Source: Terana coerulea (lineage: Eukaryota > Basidiomycota > Agaricomycetes > Polyporales > Phanerochaetaceae). Taken from it: a DNA stretch of 62,931 nucleotides. The position numbers were made by a program, and so were the translations under genes. This document shows, in pieces, positions 10,721-20,985 of this stretch (positions are counted from its first letter, which is position 1; every line of letters starts with the position of its first letter). Under the pieces are notes generated by a model, which saw only the letters and a program-made list of their open reading frames with translations, was not told the origin of the DNA and searched no databases. The DNA lies in the NCBI GenBank assembly GCA_024811115.1, contig JAKOGH010000799.1, forward strand, positions 1-62,931, written 5' to 3'.

Positions 10721-12261
10721 TTGAATGAGCCATTGCTAATGCATAGCAAGTACAATTCCTATGTTTATTTAGTATTCCTTCTCTTTGCCTTGCTATCAAT
10801 CTGAGTAATAATTTCTGCATATCTGACTAAAAATTGCACAAGTAGCTTCTTACTCTTTCTTTATTCTAGCTTTGATTTTATAATTTGTATATTTTCTCAT
10901 TATATTTTACAGTATAACATTCATATCTATTTGGCCATAATATAACTACTATTCAGTACTGTACGTAAAGTGCTGCTAGTAAAGTTCTTTTGTTGGGCAT
11001 GGTTGTAAGATTTTCTGGGCTTATATTTCTTAGCTTACCTTTATAATCACAGTTTTGCCCTTGTAATAATTATCATTATATCAAATACTACCATTTGGAG
11101 TAATTGCTCTTGTTTTAAAGTGGAACCTTTTACAATATACTCATTCACATAGTCTATACTTAGTGTTGTTAACTATAATACCTCGCTGCCACTTAACATT
11201 GACTTTTTATATATAAAACATAAGAAACATTAGCAGAGTAATAAATACCAGCTTATTGATAAATGCATTATTGCAAGTATTGCATTTGCGCTAGCTTTTC
11301 TTGGTATTATAAGCTTCAAACAATTTAGCAATTAATTAATAGCTTCATTTCTTCTAGGGCTTGTTCTAATTTTCCAAGCATTTGCATTGCATAGTATGAC
11401 TAGTTGATTAACAATGATGTTGCTGCTAGCTCCACACTGCATTGAGTTACTGCAATGTGTATATATATATTGTCTATAGCAATGCTTTTACTTTTGTGCA
11501 AAAAGTACTCTGATAGATCAAAATGTTTAAGCTCTTATTGTTAGGAATTGAAAATAGAGACTTGTTTATTTTGCAAAGTTCCTCTCTTAACAATTGCCTT
11601 ACATTGTCTCTGGACCGTTCGTCATTTTGTACCATTGTGAAAAGACTTGTAAACTATACCAACAGATCATTCTGACTAGCTATGTGTGCATTTCAAAATG
11701 TTGGCAGCTTTTGATAAATAGAGTACAATATCACAAATAAAGCATTATAGCCACAACTGTTGTCATTCTAAGTAAATCTCCATTGCATAGTATCTGGTGT
11801 GTTTAAAGTAAAGTGAACCATTGGCTTTTTGACAGATTTTGTATTATAAATCTTAATATCTTAAGCACCTATTTTTATTTTATTTTTTACTATTTCCTGT
11901 CTCATTGCTTAGAGTAGCCAAAGCAGTGGTTCCCTTAGCAGGAGTAAAAAAGCAGTTGATGATTGTATAGAAGCTTTGGCTTGCTTTTTTCTTTTAAACT
12001 TGTCAGCTTTTACAACTTCCCATTTAACATTATTTTCACTCTCAGTACTTAACTATTATGCATTCCCTGTTTATTTAAGCTCTTTTGGCATTTGCTTTGG
12101 AATATGTTCAACTTCTTTCTAATTACAATATTTATATATAATTTGGTTTCTGATAATATCTCCAATATGCTTAGGTAGCTTTTTAATGAATTGTAATCTT
12201 CTAATTTCATCAAGACTTTCCAAATCTCTAAATTCTTGTCTCAAATATTTAAAAATGCCTC
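10721..12261 (-). pseudogene. Helitron replicase-helicase, C-terminal part (minus), distal to the family C insertion
   Basis: Continues the Helitron frame interrupted at 23753. On the minus strand from 12261: YLRQEFRDLESLDEIRRLQF, then PKHIGDIIRNQ, the charged linker, and the region after the helicase. The same protein part is on the plus strand at 52560-54100 and on minus at 55850-56205. The tail resembles the cysteine-peptidase-like region found after the helicase in some fungal Helitrons, but that is an inference. Many stops; AT-rich and CpG-poor. Confidence 0.7.
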
Positions 12262-12684
12262 TGTCGCAGACAGACATGCATACATAGCATTATTTTTCAT
12301 TCTCCTTGCATTTATTTAGCACAGATACACAGCCTGCGAGCAGCCCCAGAGCCTTGGACTTTATTCCGATGATCCCGGCGCTTAGCGCCCAAACGCAGCT
12401 CAATTCTTCTCATACTCGGACTCTTAGCACTCAGACTCCCTTGCTTTGCTCCTCATCTTGACCTCTTGGTCATTTGGGGACAAGATATGTATTTGATGTA
12501 CTGTACGTTGTAGCAATGCTAACTTGGTCATTGAAGACAAGTATTGGCACCAACCTACTTGTTTTGTGAAGTCTACCTGGAGTTGGCCCTCGTCACCCTC
12601 CCTTGTATCGTGATTTTGTTATCTATTCTACATTCGCTCCAATTCATTCGCTCTGGTTACACATCGAGCTTGTTTCCGCTGACC
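12262..12684 (+). repeat. 5' LTR of Gypsy family C
   Basis: About 423 bp, starting TGTCGCAGACAGAC. It aligns along its length with the 3' LTR (shared CCGATGATCCCGGCGCTTAGC, CTCTTGGTCATTTGGGGACA, GGTTACACATCGAGCT). Its end has decayed to CTGACC from GCGACA. Several percent divergence from the 3' LTR points to an old insertion. No tRNA-complementary primer site is evident in the first 20 bp after it. Confidence 0.88.
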
Positions 12685-13327
12685 TTAGGTCCAGATCTCC
12701 CAACCGCACTGGTCCGATTGAACCCCTTCAAAGCACAGACATCACAATGGTCTAAAGATACAGTGCCACTGAAACTCTGCTCACTCTCCTTTTGCTTCTT
12801 TCCTCTTGCTGTGCTGCTATTGAGCAAGATGTTGGTGTGGTGAACTTTTGAGTACCCCACTCGCGCATGAAGAGGTCCACACGCACTCTACCTATTGCCA
12901 ACCTGTCCAAAGACACAGCACCCACGCAGCAGTCTGACTGCTCAGTGGTATTTCACTGCTATAACTCGAGCAACCAATACAACTACTACAACAAACCAGA
13001 GACCTACAAGAGGTGTGACCAACAATTTTGCCCCAATTGTTACAACAGTGTCTAGGCAGTATACCAGAGAACACCAGATCCAACAACTTCGAGTAAGATA
13101 GCACCTCTGAGAGCCACTGATCCAACTCCCAGCAAGAAGTTCTGGCTCACCAAGCCCGGCATTCTTTGAACTCCTCCAGAACCTCTGCATGCTCACACCT
13201 CAAACTGGCACTCCATGCACGCAGACCCTAGTAGTCACACCAGCAGCCCTCCCTCTACAAAGATCCGTCACTACAGCCCCCTCTACCTCCACCTCTTGCA
13301 CCTGCTCTCGCACCAATGGCTTAAACG
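12685..13327 (+). other. Leader of family C between LTR and gag
   Basis: Internal untranslated region of the retrotransposon. Short open frames on both strands here (12867-13055, 12892-13196) have no recognisable content and no counterpart in other copies. Confidence 0.5.
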
Positions 13328-14820
13328 ATGACTCTTGAACAGCTAGTTTAGGCTCTGGCTCAACAGGTAGCCAACCTCACCCAGAATGTCAACCAGGATG
13401 CAAGTCCAGCAAGCGCAACAGCTGCCACCAGTAATAAATGCCATAGTTACTGCACAGCCACCCATCAAACAATATGTGCAAAACCCGCCACATACAACAG
13501 CAAGTCTACGGATGATGCATATCAGTTTCTAGCCGCCTTTACCATGTGGGCACAGGACCAAAAGGAAGAACTGAGTGATCGAGTGCAGTGACAAAGCCGG
13601 GATGCCAATGGCAACCTAATTGTCAACGCATAAGGCCAGCCAACCATAGAGATGGAGTACAACCCTCGAATCAACGAGTGAGTTGGAGCATGCCTCAATT
13701 TCTTGGTAGGAGACGTGGCCATCTGGGCAACACCAATCATGGGCGTTGACGAAAGGAAAAACACCGTACATCAATTGGATGGCATTCCTACAAGCCTTCC
13801 ACACATGATTCAAGACAGTAGACGAGGCAGAAAATGCACTGGCCTTCCTTGATACCCTTTGGATGGGAAACAAGATGGGCGCAGGAGTATACAGTGCTGT
13901 TTTACCAGTACGCCCGGCTGAACCACCCTCGAATGAGGACAAGCACATTCAGTATAAGAAGCACATGTCCACCTACATCAAAGACCAAATTGCAGAGATA
14001 GGCAGAGATACGTTGACTCTGGTGTGCGTGGTAAAGGCAGCACAGAACATCAACAAGAGAAAGGACAAGCAAGACACAGAGCGAGCCCGTGAATAAGACA
14101 TCAACCCAGGACTACAATATCAACGTTAACCTCAGGGCCTCGACACTTCACTCCGGTTGCCCCAATTCAGCAATTCCAGACCCCAGCCGACCCCTGACGC
14201 CATGGACATTTTGATAACAACTCGGCACTAGAGTCAGCCCAGGCCTAGTGTAAAGCTCTGGCGGAGAGATGCTTTGGATGTGGATCGAAGGACCACACTG
14301 TCGTGGCCTGTCCTCACCACCTGTTCATATGCCAGCACTGCCACAAGGTAGGGCATACCTCAGTAGTGTGTCGATCTCGATACATGGGAACAGGCAAGAG
14401 CAGCGGCAGCATGAGTCAATGCAGCCAGTACAGACAGCAGTGTGCTACCAAGGTCACCTTCAACAACTGCATTGAGTATGATGGGCTCGGCTGTGTTAAG
14501 CTTTTCTCTGTGTTGAAAGCAGCAGTGGCATCACTGGCACAGTTGGTAGCATCTCTGGAGGCGCTGTCTGCACGAGGTAACAGGGGATTTTTCATAAAGT
14601 TCTTGGCTAAGGCTGCAGCTAAGAACCCAGCGCGCTTCCCTAATTTCAACCGTTTCTCTGTATTGCATGTGGACCCTTGCTCTAAAACAGACACTGACTC
14701 TGACCCAGTTCCCTTTGTACCTGTACTACTACTATCCCTAGTTCTTTTAACTTTGTCTCTAAAGTCCCGCTCTGTTCCATTATGTTCTAAAGAAAACTGT
14801 CTCCTTTATAGTACCAGTAG
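13328..14820 (+). pseudogene. gag: Gag polyprotein, Gypsy family C
   Basis: Structural protein that would form the particle. An ATG at 13328 opens MTLEQLV-stop-ALAQQVANLTQNVNQ, a coiled-coil-like start with a TAG replacing a likely CAG. The capsid core is visible as DDAYQFLAAFTMWAQDQKEEL and GDVAIWATP, typical of the retrotransposon Gag family. Two CCHC zinc knuckles follow, both of exact spacing CX2CX4HX4C: CFGCGSKDHTVVAC (14270-14311) and CQHCHKVGHTSVVC (14330-14371). Frameshifts and stops occur throughout, but both knuckles are intact. Confidence 0.88.
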
Positions 14821-15017
14821 ATGACATGGATTTATGGGATTCAACTCCCAAGACTGCTAGCACAGGTTCAACTCCACTGTTCTGTAGTTCCACAGACACT
14901 GTAATACCTGAGTCTGTAATATCAGTTCCTTCAATACTAGATATCGTAAGTAGCATGTATGATACAGTTTCTTCATGCCAACTTCAAGAGATAGATTGCC
15001 AGTCAAAGCACTTCTGA

Positions 15018-15070
15018 GTTGCAGCATACGTAGAAGGTGAAAAGACTCGGACTATGCTAAATAGTGGCGC
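15018..15070 (+). pseudogene. pol: Aspartic protease of family C, first part, broken at the active site
   Basis: VAAYVEGEKTRTMLNSGA leads into the retroviral-type protease active site. The catalytic D of DSG reads N (AAT). Family B is inserted immediately after the GGCGC that codes for the Gly-Ala pair. The protease resumes at 20209 with SGLFVNKDY. Confidence 0.8.
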
Positions 15071-15634
15071 TGTCATACAATTTCCCTCAGCGCTAGTCCA
15101 CAGCGCTTAGAGTGTAACTTCAAGTTATGAAACATGTTACCAAGTCATCACACAGCATTACAAGATGCTAGATCAGTTTGCCATGTGCTTATCTTATGGA
15201 CATCAGGGATATGTCTTATACAGATGTAGGATCCAGGACTCTGGTCTGGAACTGTTTTGGACTATAACCTCAGTATGATGTCAGTATGACATCACAAACT
15301 GATAGTGTATAGTAGCTCAATTAGGACATCTAGATAGTGTTGATGTTAGCATGATAGCTAGGTCAGATCCGATAAAGGAGTTAGAGTGGTGGTATGCTCT
15401 AGAGCCTTAGTCAGACGTCACCCAACTATATCAGTCAGCATATGGTATTGAAGGTCTTAAATAGTGTCTGGGGTCCCTCTACACATGTATATAAAGAGGC
15501 TGGTCTGTGGGCCAAACCCCTAGACTCAATAACATTGTTGATTCATATCTACTCTACTAGCTCTACTCAAGTTCCTCTGCTTTCTCTACTTCTTTCAAGT
15601 CATCCCAGCTGGTGAATATTAGAGTTTTGTGATA
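15071..15634 (+). repeat. 5' LTR of the nested family B copy
   Basis: 564 bp, TGTCATACAA to TTTGTGATA, aligned throughout with the solo LTR at 6015. TATATAAA at 15488-15495; predicted RNA start AGACTCAATAA at 15522. CpG sites seen in the 56200 copy are often TG or CA here. Confidence 0.93.
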
Positions 15635-15636
15635 GT

Positions 15637-15647
15637 TTGTTGAGTCT
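15637..15647 (+). promoter_or_regulatory. Putative self-primer binding site of family B
   Basis: TTGTTGAGTCT starts 3 nt after the LTR end. It is the exact reverse complement of AGACTCAACAA, the predicted first 11 nt of the family B transcript (solo LTR 6465-6475; one C-to-T change in this copy's own LTR). Tf1 and relatives use an 11-nt match between RNA 5' end and a primer site next to the LTR to self-prime minus-strand synthesis. I see no tRNA-like TGG at the usual position. Confidence 0.6.
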
Positions 15648-15653
15648 ACTCCA

Positions 15654-15686
15654 CTGCTCGTTGTTGCTGTCAAGGGCAACGAGCAG
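15654..15686 (+). other. Perfect stem-loop in the family B leader
   Basis: CTGCTCGTTG and CAACGAGCAG form a 10-bp perfect stem with a 13-nt loop, 7 nt downstream of the putative primer site. It could be a packaging, dimerisation or priming structure. The full-length copy at the right edge does not reach this part, so conservation cannot be checked here. Confidence 0.55.
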
Positions 15687-15689
15687 GAC

Positions 15690-16273
15690 CCTGTTGCAGT
15701 GTTGTGCGGCATACATATTGTTATGCACAGTGTGTCGAAATGAACACTGTTGCTATTTGGGTTCTGGGGATTTTGCCACTGTTCTGCAAAGAACTGAGGC
15801 TATGAGCTAGTTGCTGTCAGGGACTATGCTCTGTATCGTTGAGAAGCACTATGGCTTAGGCTGTGGGCTGCCATTATGGCAGCATGCTAATCTTCATGCT
15901 GATCCTCAGGCATAAAGAGGTGCTCGCTGTGCTGTATAGCATGGAGCAACATTCTGGTGTAACTTACCTTCGGGTAGTTACAGCTATAAGCCTTCGGGTG
16001 TTGACAGCAAACCAGTCTGGGCAAGCATAGAGTTAATGTAATATTGGCTCAAAACCTTGTGCTGCATGGCTGAAACTATGTCAGAGACCCTCATACCACT
16101 CGTGATTGAGTTGGTACCTCCAGACCTGGTGAGAGAAACCAAGCCGTCATCAACACTACCAATTGTACACATTAAGTCCACACGACCTCAACAGGTTATT
16201 CCGTTCGTTCATCATTTTTTCGTACCATGTCTGCTAAAATAGAGACTAGTACTGATGCCGTTGTTATGCAGCC
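15690..16273 (+). other. Leader of family B upstream of gag
   Basis: Non-coding, moderately GC-rich. A duplicated ACCTTCGGGT / GCCTTCGGGT word lies near 15968 and 15992. Small open frames (15984-16181 minus, 16057-16242 plus) have no recognisable content. Confidence 0.45.
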
Positions 16274-17640
16274 ATGCTGAAAATACCTCCTGTGTTCACT
16301 CCCTATGCAAAGAACGAGCCTTTGAGCCTTCACAAACACATCTCTCCTTCAAAGGAGATCCAAGCCAAATATACCAATGTTTGTAAGCCTCGAAAGTTCT
16401 ACAACCTCAACATCCCTAAGCCACACTCTTATCCTCTCACTTTTGAGGAGAGTAAGCAGCTTATGGAGGAGGCTCAAGCTGATGCGTTACTCAAGCACAT
16501 CGAGTCTTACACTTTGTTTAAGTAGCGTCAAAAGAGCTGCTCAACTGCCTCTCCAACCCCTCGCCACCACTCATCGAATGACTCGCACCTTGTGAGGAGT
16601 ATTAGATCCCCAAGCTGCCCCCAGCTAAGCTTCATTTTCGTCGAACGAAACTACTCAAGTGTTCTAACAAACTCCAGCCAATGCTCAAGGCAACAAAAGT
16701 TCGCCTCGACCGGTCTTTGAGAAACTCCATGAAGAGGGACTCACTGCAGGACACCAGTCACGCCCGAAAGGGTGCAGGTGCCTGAGAAGATTTGGAACAA
16801 GCTCTGGGGCTGGTACAACGAGTTCCAAAATGTCTACGAGAATCTGGACTCAGTGAGGCAGAAGTTGGGTTATAAACAGTGGAGAGAGTTGACAGGCGCA
16901 TTAAAGCGTATTGGAAGAGTTTCGTTTACGAATCTAAATAGTAGATTCGCGAGAGATTTGTAGTCAACTAGCAGCACTTAATGTAACAATTCCTAAGACT
17001 GCTAATTAAACTTTGCATTTACTACTCAGAATAACTAGCTGGCATGCAACAACCAACTTGACCTTTTGTGTTCGAAGTTTTATTAAATTGGCACTAATAT
17101 AAAGAGCAGAAATGTCTTCTTTCACTAACTTTGTCCCTGATTGCACTACGGAGGTCATTGCCAAACCTGTAGCAGTCCTCCTGCATAATGTTGACACCAA
17201 CTCTGCTCACTTCAGTGATGTATAGTTAGCAGCGATTCTTCACATAGCGCAGAATGCTTTTTCTCAGTCTGTTTGAATCAGCACAGACTTTGCGCAAGGA
17301 CATGTCACTGACATGTCAGGCCACTTTAACTGTGCGCATGGCGATATATGAAGCAACTGATGACCAGCAGCATCAAATTGAGGAGCTGGAGAATACAGCT
17401 CTTGAGCAAGCCTCGAAGATTCAATCGCTGGAGAAGCTTGTGGAAGCTTACAAGTCCACTGTTGAGGCCTATAAGGCCCAAGTTGACAAAATTCCTGCAG
17501 ATGGAGGCAGCGATGAGCGCGTCCCAAAGATGCCTGATCCTCCCACCTTTAATGGCGCAAAGAATAGCCTTGAAGAGTGGTTGAACCACATCACCTTGTA
17601 CTCGCGAGCATACACAGATTGCAATGGACAAGCAGCATTT
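16274..17640 (+). pseudogene. gag: Gag, N-terminal two thirds, nested family B copy
   Basis: Homologous in order to the minus-strand gag at the right edge (62931 down to about 61700). The N-terminal part around KPRKFYNLNIPKPHSYPL matches the frame at about 62890-62931. The middle at 16772-16963 (VPEKIWNKLWGWYNEFQNVYENL) matches about 62460-62570. The coiled coil ATDDQQHQIEELENTALEQASKI with KLVEAYKSTVEAYKAQVDK (17350-17490) matches 61860-61975. PDPPTFNGAKNSLEEWLNHI opens the capsid domain. Homology stops at about 17640, inside the capsid, where the foreign block begins. Confidence 0.82.
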
Positions 17641-17999
17641 GAAAAAAAACCCCTTACTATTTCTACCTAATGCCTGCTAATAAGCACTAATTTATTGCAT
17701 ATAAGCATCAAAGTAACACAACTAGACAAATAGATATATAAGGCCAATAAAGCAGTTTAGTGAGGTCCTTTGCTAATTGTCTTAATTATTCTATATATTA
17801 GGGCAATTAGTGCTACTTCTCTGCTATTTTTACCCTTACTGTCCTATTTTGTTCTTAACTATGCACTATCTAGTTGCTTTTGTATCCCTTAAGCTACAAT
17901 ACAGCTATTGCTTGGCTAGTCATCCGAAAACTCCCCCTTGCTAATCTAAGCTAATATATTATATTGCATAGTCAGTTATCCACATACAAAACCAAGCTA

Positions 18000-19078
18000 T
18001 CCAACAAAGCAGACTACTTGTACTATGCTTCAAGTCCTACACTTGTCTGCACTGTGCCAGCTTGCACAGTGCAAGCAAGCATGCAGACTAGGTGCTGTAC
18101 TCACCTGTGCTGTGCCCACTGCTCGTGCCCTGCATATCTGCGAGGGTGTATGTATATTGGTTTAGTATCTATACTGTGTTTATCTGCATCGCACTTACCA
18201 TGTCACACTCACCGGCATTGTGCAGGCCAGCCAGCACATCCGGCGCTATGCTTGGCCAAGTAGGTGTGCGTCAGCGCCTACGCCATACTTGCCTCGCTAT
18301 TCATTCCACACGTGTTGTTTTTGTACACCGTCTGGGGTGTGTGTCGGCAGTGCGCTCAGCGGCGTCGGTCTGTGCATGCCGTTCTTCGCCGTCTCGCACG
18401 CAGCCATTGGCGTTATGCTTGTATACGTCATTCTCTAGCCCTTTGTATTGTGCGGCGGGCTAGCGCGCTCACCCGCATTGCTCTGTGTGTGTCAGTCCCT
18501 TGTGCGTCGATGGTGCGCTCGCTTGCACCAGTTTGTGCGCGCCATGCTTCACCACGTCTCGCATGCCGGTATTGGCATTGTTAGCGCGTGTGGCGTGCTG
18601 CATCTGTCAGCGCCATGCTTGTGTACACCGCTTCCCTGGTCCCTCGCATCGTGCGCCGGTCCCTTATGTGTGGGCAGTGCGCCTGCCTGCGCCAGTCTGC
18701 TCGCCATACATTGGCGCATTTCGCATACTGGCACTGGCGCCGTCGCGAGCTGCATTGGTAGGTGTCATGCTTGTGTATTGCTGCCTAGCTCTTCACGTCG
18801 TGGCGCTGTCTGTTGTATCAGCGGCACATTCACCTGTGTCAGTTTACGCGTGCCATGCTTCGCCACTTCGCACGCCGGCATTGGCATGTTGTGCAAGCGT
18901 TGACTGTGAGTGCTCAGGTCACTGTCCCTACCCTTGGCATAGTGCATAGCAGCCTCTTGCATCGGGCGGCGTGCCTTCCAGAGTTGCCCTGCCTGGCGTT
19001 AGTAAGTCTTGGGCTTGCTGCGTTGTGCTTGCCTACAGCGGGCATTTCGCGCGTGGTGTTCATGGGCGAGATCTAGTC
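18000..19078 (+). repeat. GC-rich minisatellite, diverged units of about 150 bp
   Basis: A unit with GCCATGCTTCGCCAC, then CTCGCACGCCGGCATTGGC, then CATGCTTGTGTACACCG recurs at about 18395, 18541, 18705 and 18853. CpG is very frequent. Long open frames here (18092-18463, 18448-18903, 18485-18949) are by-products of composition and repeat frame, with Cys/Leu/Ala-rich nonsense content. An AT-shifted version lies at 31980-32506. Confidence 0.75.
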
Positions 19079-19087
19079 GTAAGAATA

Positions 19088-19122
19088 CCATCCATAGGCC
19101 GTGCAAGCACGGCTGTGGATGG
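19088..19122. other. Strong hairpin at the edge of the minisatellite
   Basis: CCATCCATAGGCCGTGC and GCACGGCTGTGGATGG pair over about 16 bp with a 2-nt loop and one bulged base plus a G-T pair. No nearby gene uses it. It may be a remnant of a cruciform-forming or small hairpin element. Confidence 0.6.
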
Positions 19123-20180
19123 TGCAGCATATTAGTGGTAAATGCTGCGAGTGGGGTACATATCTGGTTTTCAGGCAAGCCCTCTTCAAGGTATTATTCA
19201 TTTCCTCCAGTCATACGCAGTGCTTTGGAGGTTCTGGGGTTCGCGATAAGGGATTGCAATGCAGGCAACGCGTCGTTTAGTGATAGAGGACAAAGAGAGA
19301 TGAACAACTCGAATGACGCCAGAGTGTGAAGGTGCTTCAAAGTTCAGACTACTATTTATGCTTGTTCAATACATTTTTGCCTAAGCTGCTATGGCATAGT
19401 TGTCAACTTGCACATGAGTGTAACCAAGTGAACCTGGGTTCGAAGTCTTTGCATGGGCATTTTTTTATCAGCTATAGATTTATTTTAAGCCTTAACCTAT
19501 GTTCAGAAACATAAGTTAGCGTGCTGCCTTATTTTTGTTCAAAGCAGTTACTCTTTAGAATCAGTGCTTTGAGAATGTTTTGAGAGCTTTTATATTTCCA
19601 GAAATAAGCTAATAAGAAATTCATTGTGCATTTATATGCTAACTAGGTTAGAATATAGAGTAATAGTTACACTATTATACTTTTACAGTTAATGCAAGCT
19701 TGTAAGTTTGCTAATTGGCCCAAAAAGTACAAAATAGAACCAGATTAGCTCTAAGCAATACAATAATAAGAATCTAAATAATAAATAAGAGCAACAGCAA
19801 CATAAGTTAGATAAGCTCTAAATAATGTGATAAATGCGGTACAAATAACAAGAAAATGAGTAAGAAGATAACTATAAGCTATTGATAGAACATAAAATAG
19901 TGTCAAATTATGTAAAAAGAAACTTAGCTGATAAGCTAATAAAAGTATGCACTAAGGCATTAGTAAGTGATAAAAAGTGAATTAGGTGATAAAAAGCTAT
20001 GAGTAAATAGCAAATTAGAATATTGAAAGGCAAAAAACTGGTTAGCTAGCTAATAGGGGTGGATTAACTAAATGATCTATATTTTAATGAAGCATATGGG
20101 CAAAAAGTAAATAAGAGCACTATAAGTAACTTAGCACTAAGAAAGAAGCGTAAGGTATGAATTAGAAAGAGGGGTTTTTC
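19123..20180. other. AT-rich stretch without recognised gene
   Basis: From about 19560 to 20160 the plus strand is purine-biased with recurring AATAAG and GCTAAT words, low in complexity. The frame at 19009-19329 has no recognised content. Confidence 0.45.
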
Positions 20181-20208
20181 CAAATGTGAGTATTATAGTT
20201 TTGTAATA

Positions 20209-20700
20209 GGCACTAGCGGATTGTTTGTCAACAAAGACTACACTTGAAAGCACAATCTTACACTTAGCCCTTTGGCTCACCAACTGCCCCTTTACAATAT
20301 CAATGAGAGCCCCAACCAAGCAGGAACCATTACTCACTTCACGTAGGCTTTGATTGGTTATTGGCAGCCATGATCAAGAATGGGATTTTCTGATAACAAG
20401 CCCAGGGCCTGACAACGTCATTTTGGAATTGCCCTAGCTGAGATCAGTCAACCCACAAGTTAATTGGCGAGACGGAACACTGGAGTTGAAGGCAGAGCAG
20501 CGCCTTCAGAGTGGAAGCCAACAAGAAGGTATGGCAGAGTTGGGTCAAAGCTAGACTTCTGGAAGGAGGAAAGAAGCTATGGATGTGCGCTGGATATACC
20601 TACTTGTAGCAGATTGCCGAAAAGGAATTGTGCAAGTGAGGGCAGCAGTCCTTTGAGGAGATGGCCCTAAGAAAAGTATCATTGCCATGCTCACGTATTC
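20209..20700 (+). pseudogene. pol: Aspartic protease (second part) and linker, Gypsy family C
   Basis: SGLFVNKDYTQ-like start, HNLTLSPLAH and YNINESPNQAGTITHF are the body of the Gypsy protease. It continues to SQPTS-LARRNTGVEGRA, the region equivalent to WLxxxNPxINWxxGTLE. Frameshifts and stops are common. It completes the protease whose active site lies before the nested family B insertion. Confidence 0.75.
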
Positions 20701-20985
20701 TCCGAGGAAGAGTCACATCGACTACCAGGACACAAGTTATGGGGCCACACTATTGACCTCAAAGAAGCAGCTCCAAAACACTGCACACCCAAGCCTTCCC
20801 AATGTCAGTTCCAGAAGATGAAGAGTTGGGATGTTTCCTTAATAAGAGTCTAATCAAAGGATACATCATTCCCTTCAAGTCTCCTATAGCATTCCGGTCT
20901 TCTTTATCAAAAAGAAGGATGGCAAACTGAAGAGATCAAATGACGAAGAGATCAAATACCGCAGGTATGGTCATCCGAGCCAGAA
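20700..20985 (+). pseudogene. pol: Reverse transcriptase of family C with its catalytic core deleted
   Basis: HVFSEEESHRLPGHKLWGHTIDLKEAAP and the following KGYIIPFKSPYSIPVFFIKKKDGKL are the conserved RT entry. The translation then goes, within about 40 bp, to PEVKMDPAKVQAITEW, the RT connection. The palm with YxDD and the NAPATFQ box (roughly 450-500 bp in family members) is absent. The duplicated phrase GAAGAGATCAAAT at about 20928-20955 sits at the junction, which fits slippage or recombination. Confidence 0.8.

Larger units (their letters stand above)
17641..20180. mobile_element. Unidentified insertion bounded by AAAACCCC / GGGGTTTT inverted ends
   Basis: The left edge reads GAAAAAAAACCCCTTACTATTTC and the right edge, inverted, GGAAAAACCCCTCTTTCTAATTC, an imperfect terminal inverted repeat of about 20 bp. 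Inside are AT-rich flanks (17.65-17.95 and 19.35-20.15 kb) and the GC-rich minisatellite. No transposase is visible. The block replaces most of family B rather than splitting it, so a deletion accompanied or followed the insertion. The boundaries are plausible but no target duplication is clear. Confidence 0.45.
15071..20208 (+). mobile_element. Ty3/Gypsy family B copy nested in the family C protease
   Basis: 5' LTR 15071-15634, leader and partial gag to about 17640, then a foreign block, and finally the last 20-odd bases of a 3' LTR ending TTTTGTAATA at 20208. Target duplication GGCGC (15066-15070) and GGCAC (20209-20213) differs by a CpG-to-CpA change. Excising the interval restores a continuous protease reading S-G-A-S-G-L-F-V-N. 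Most of gag, all of pol and most of the 3' LTR are missing. Confidence 0.9.

Noticed and set aside
12685..12730. Primer binding site of family C (TGGTCCGATTGAACCCC at about 12713).
   Set aside because: It is about 30 bp from the LTR end, and its complement does not resemble the acceptor end of a tRNA; too weak to annotate.
12544..12843. 99-codon open frame in the family C 5' LTR.
   Set aside because: It lies mostly in the LTR, is not kept in the 3' LTR copy and has no recognisable content.
18092..18949. Long open frames of 120-154 codons in three overlapping plus frames.
   Set aside because: They are the CpG-rich minisatellite read in different frames; content is Cys/Ala/Leu/Ser repeats with no domain, and the three frames compete.
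19388..19460. Possible tRNA or tRNA-derived SINE (a GGGTTCGAAGTC word like a B box).
   Set aside because: The T-arm does not pair, no acceptor stem forms, and the upstream A box is poor.
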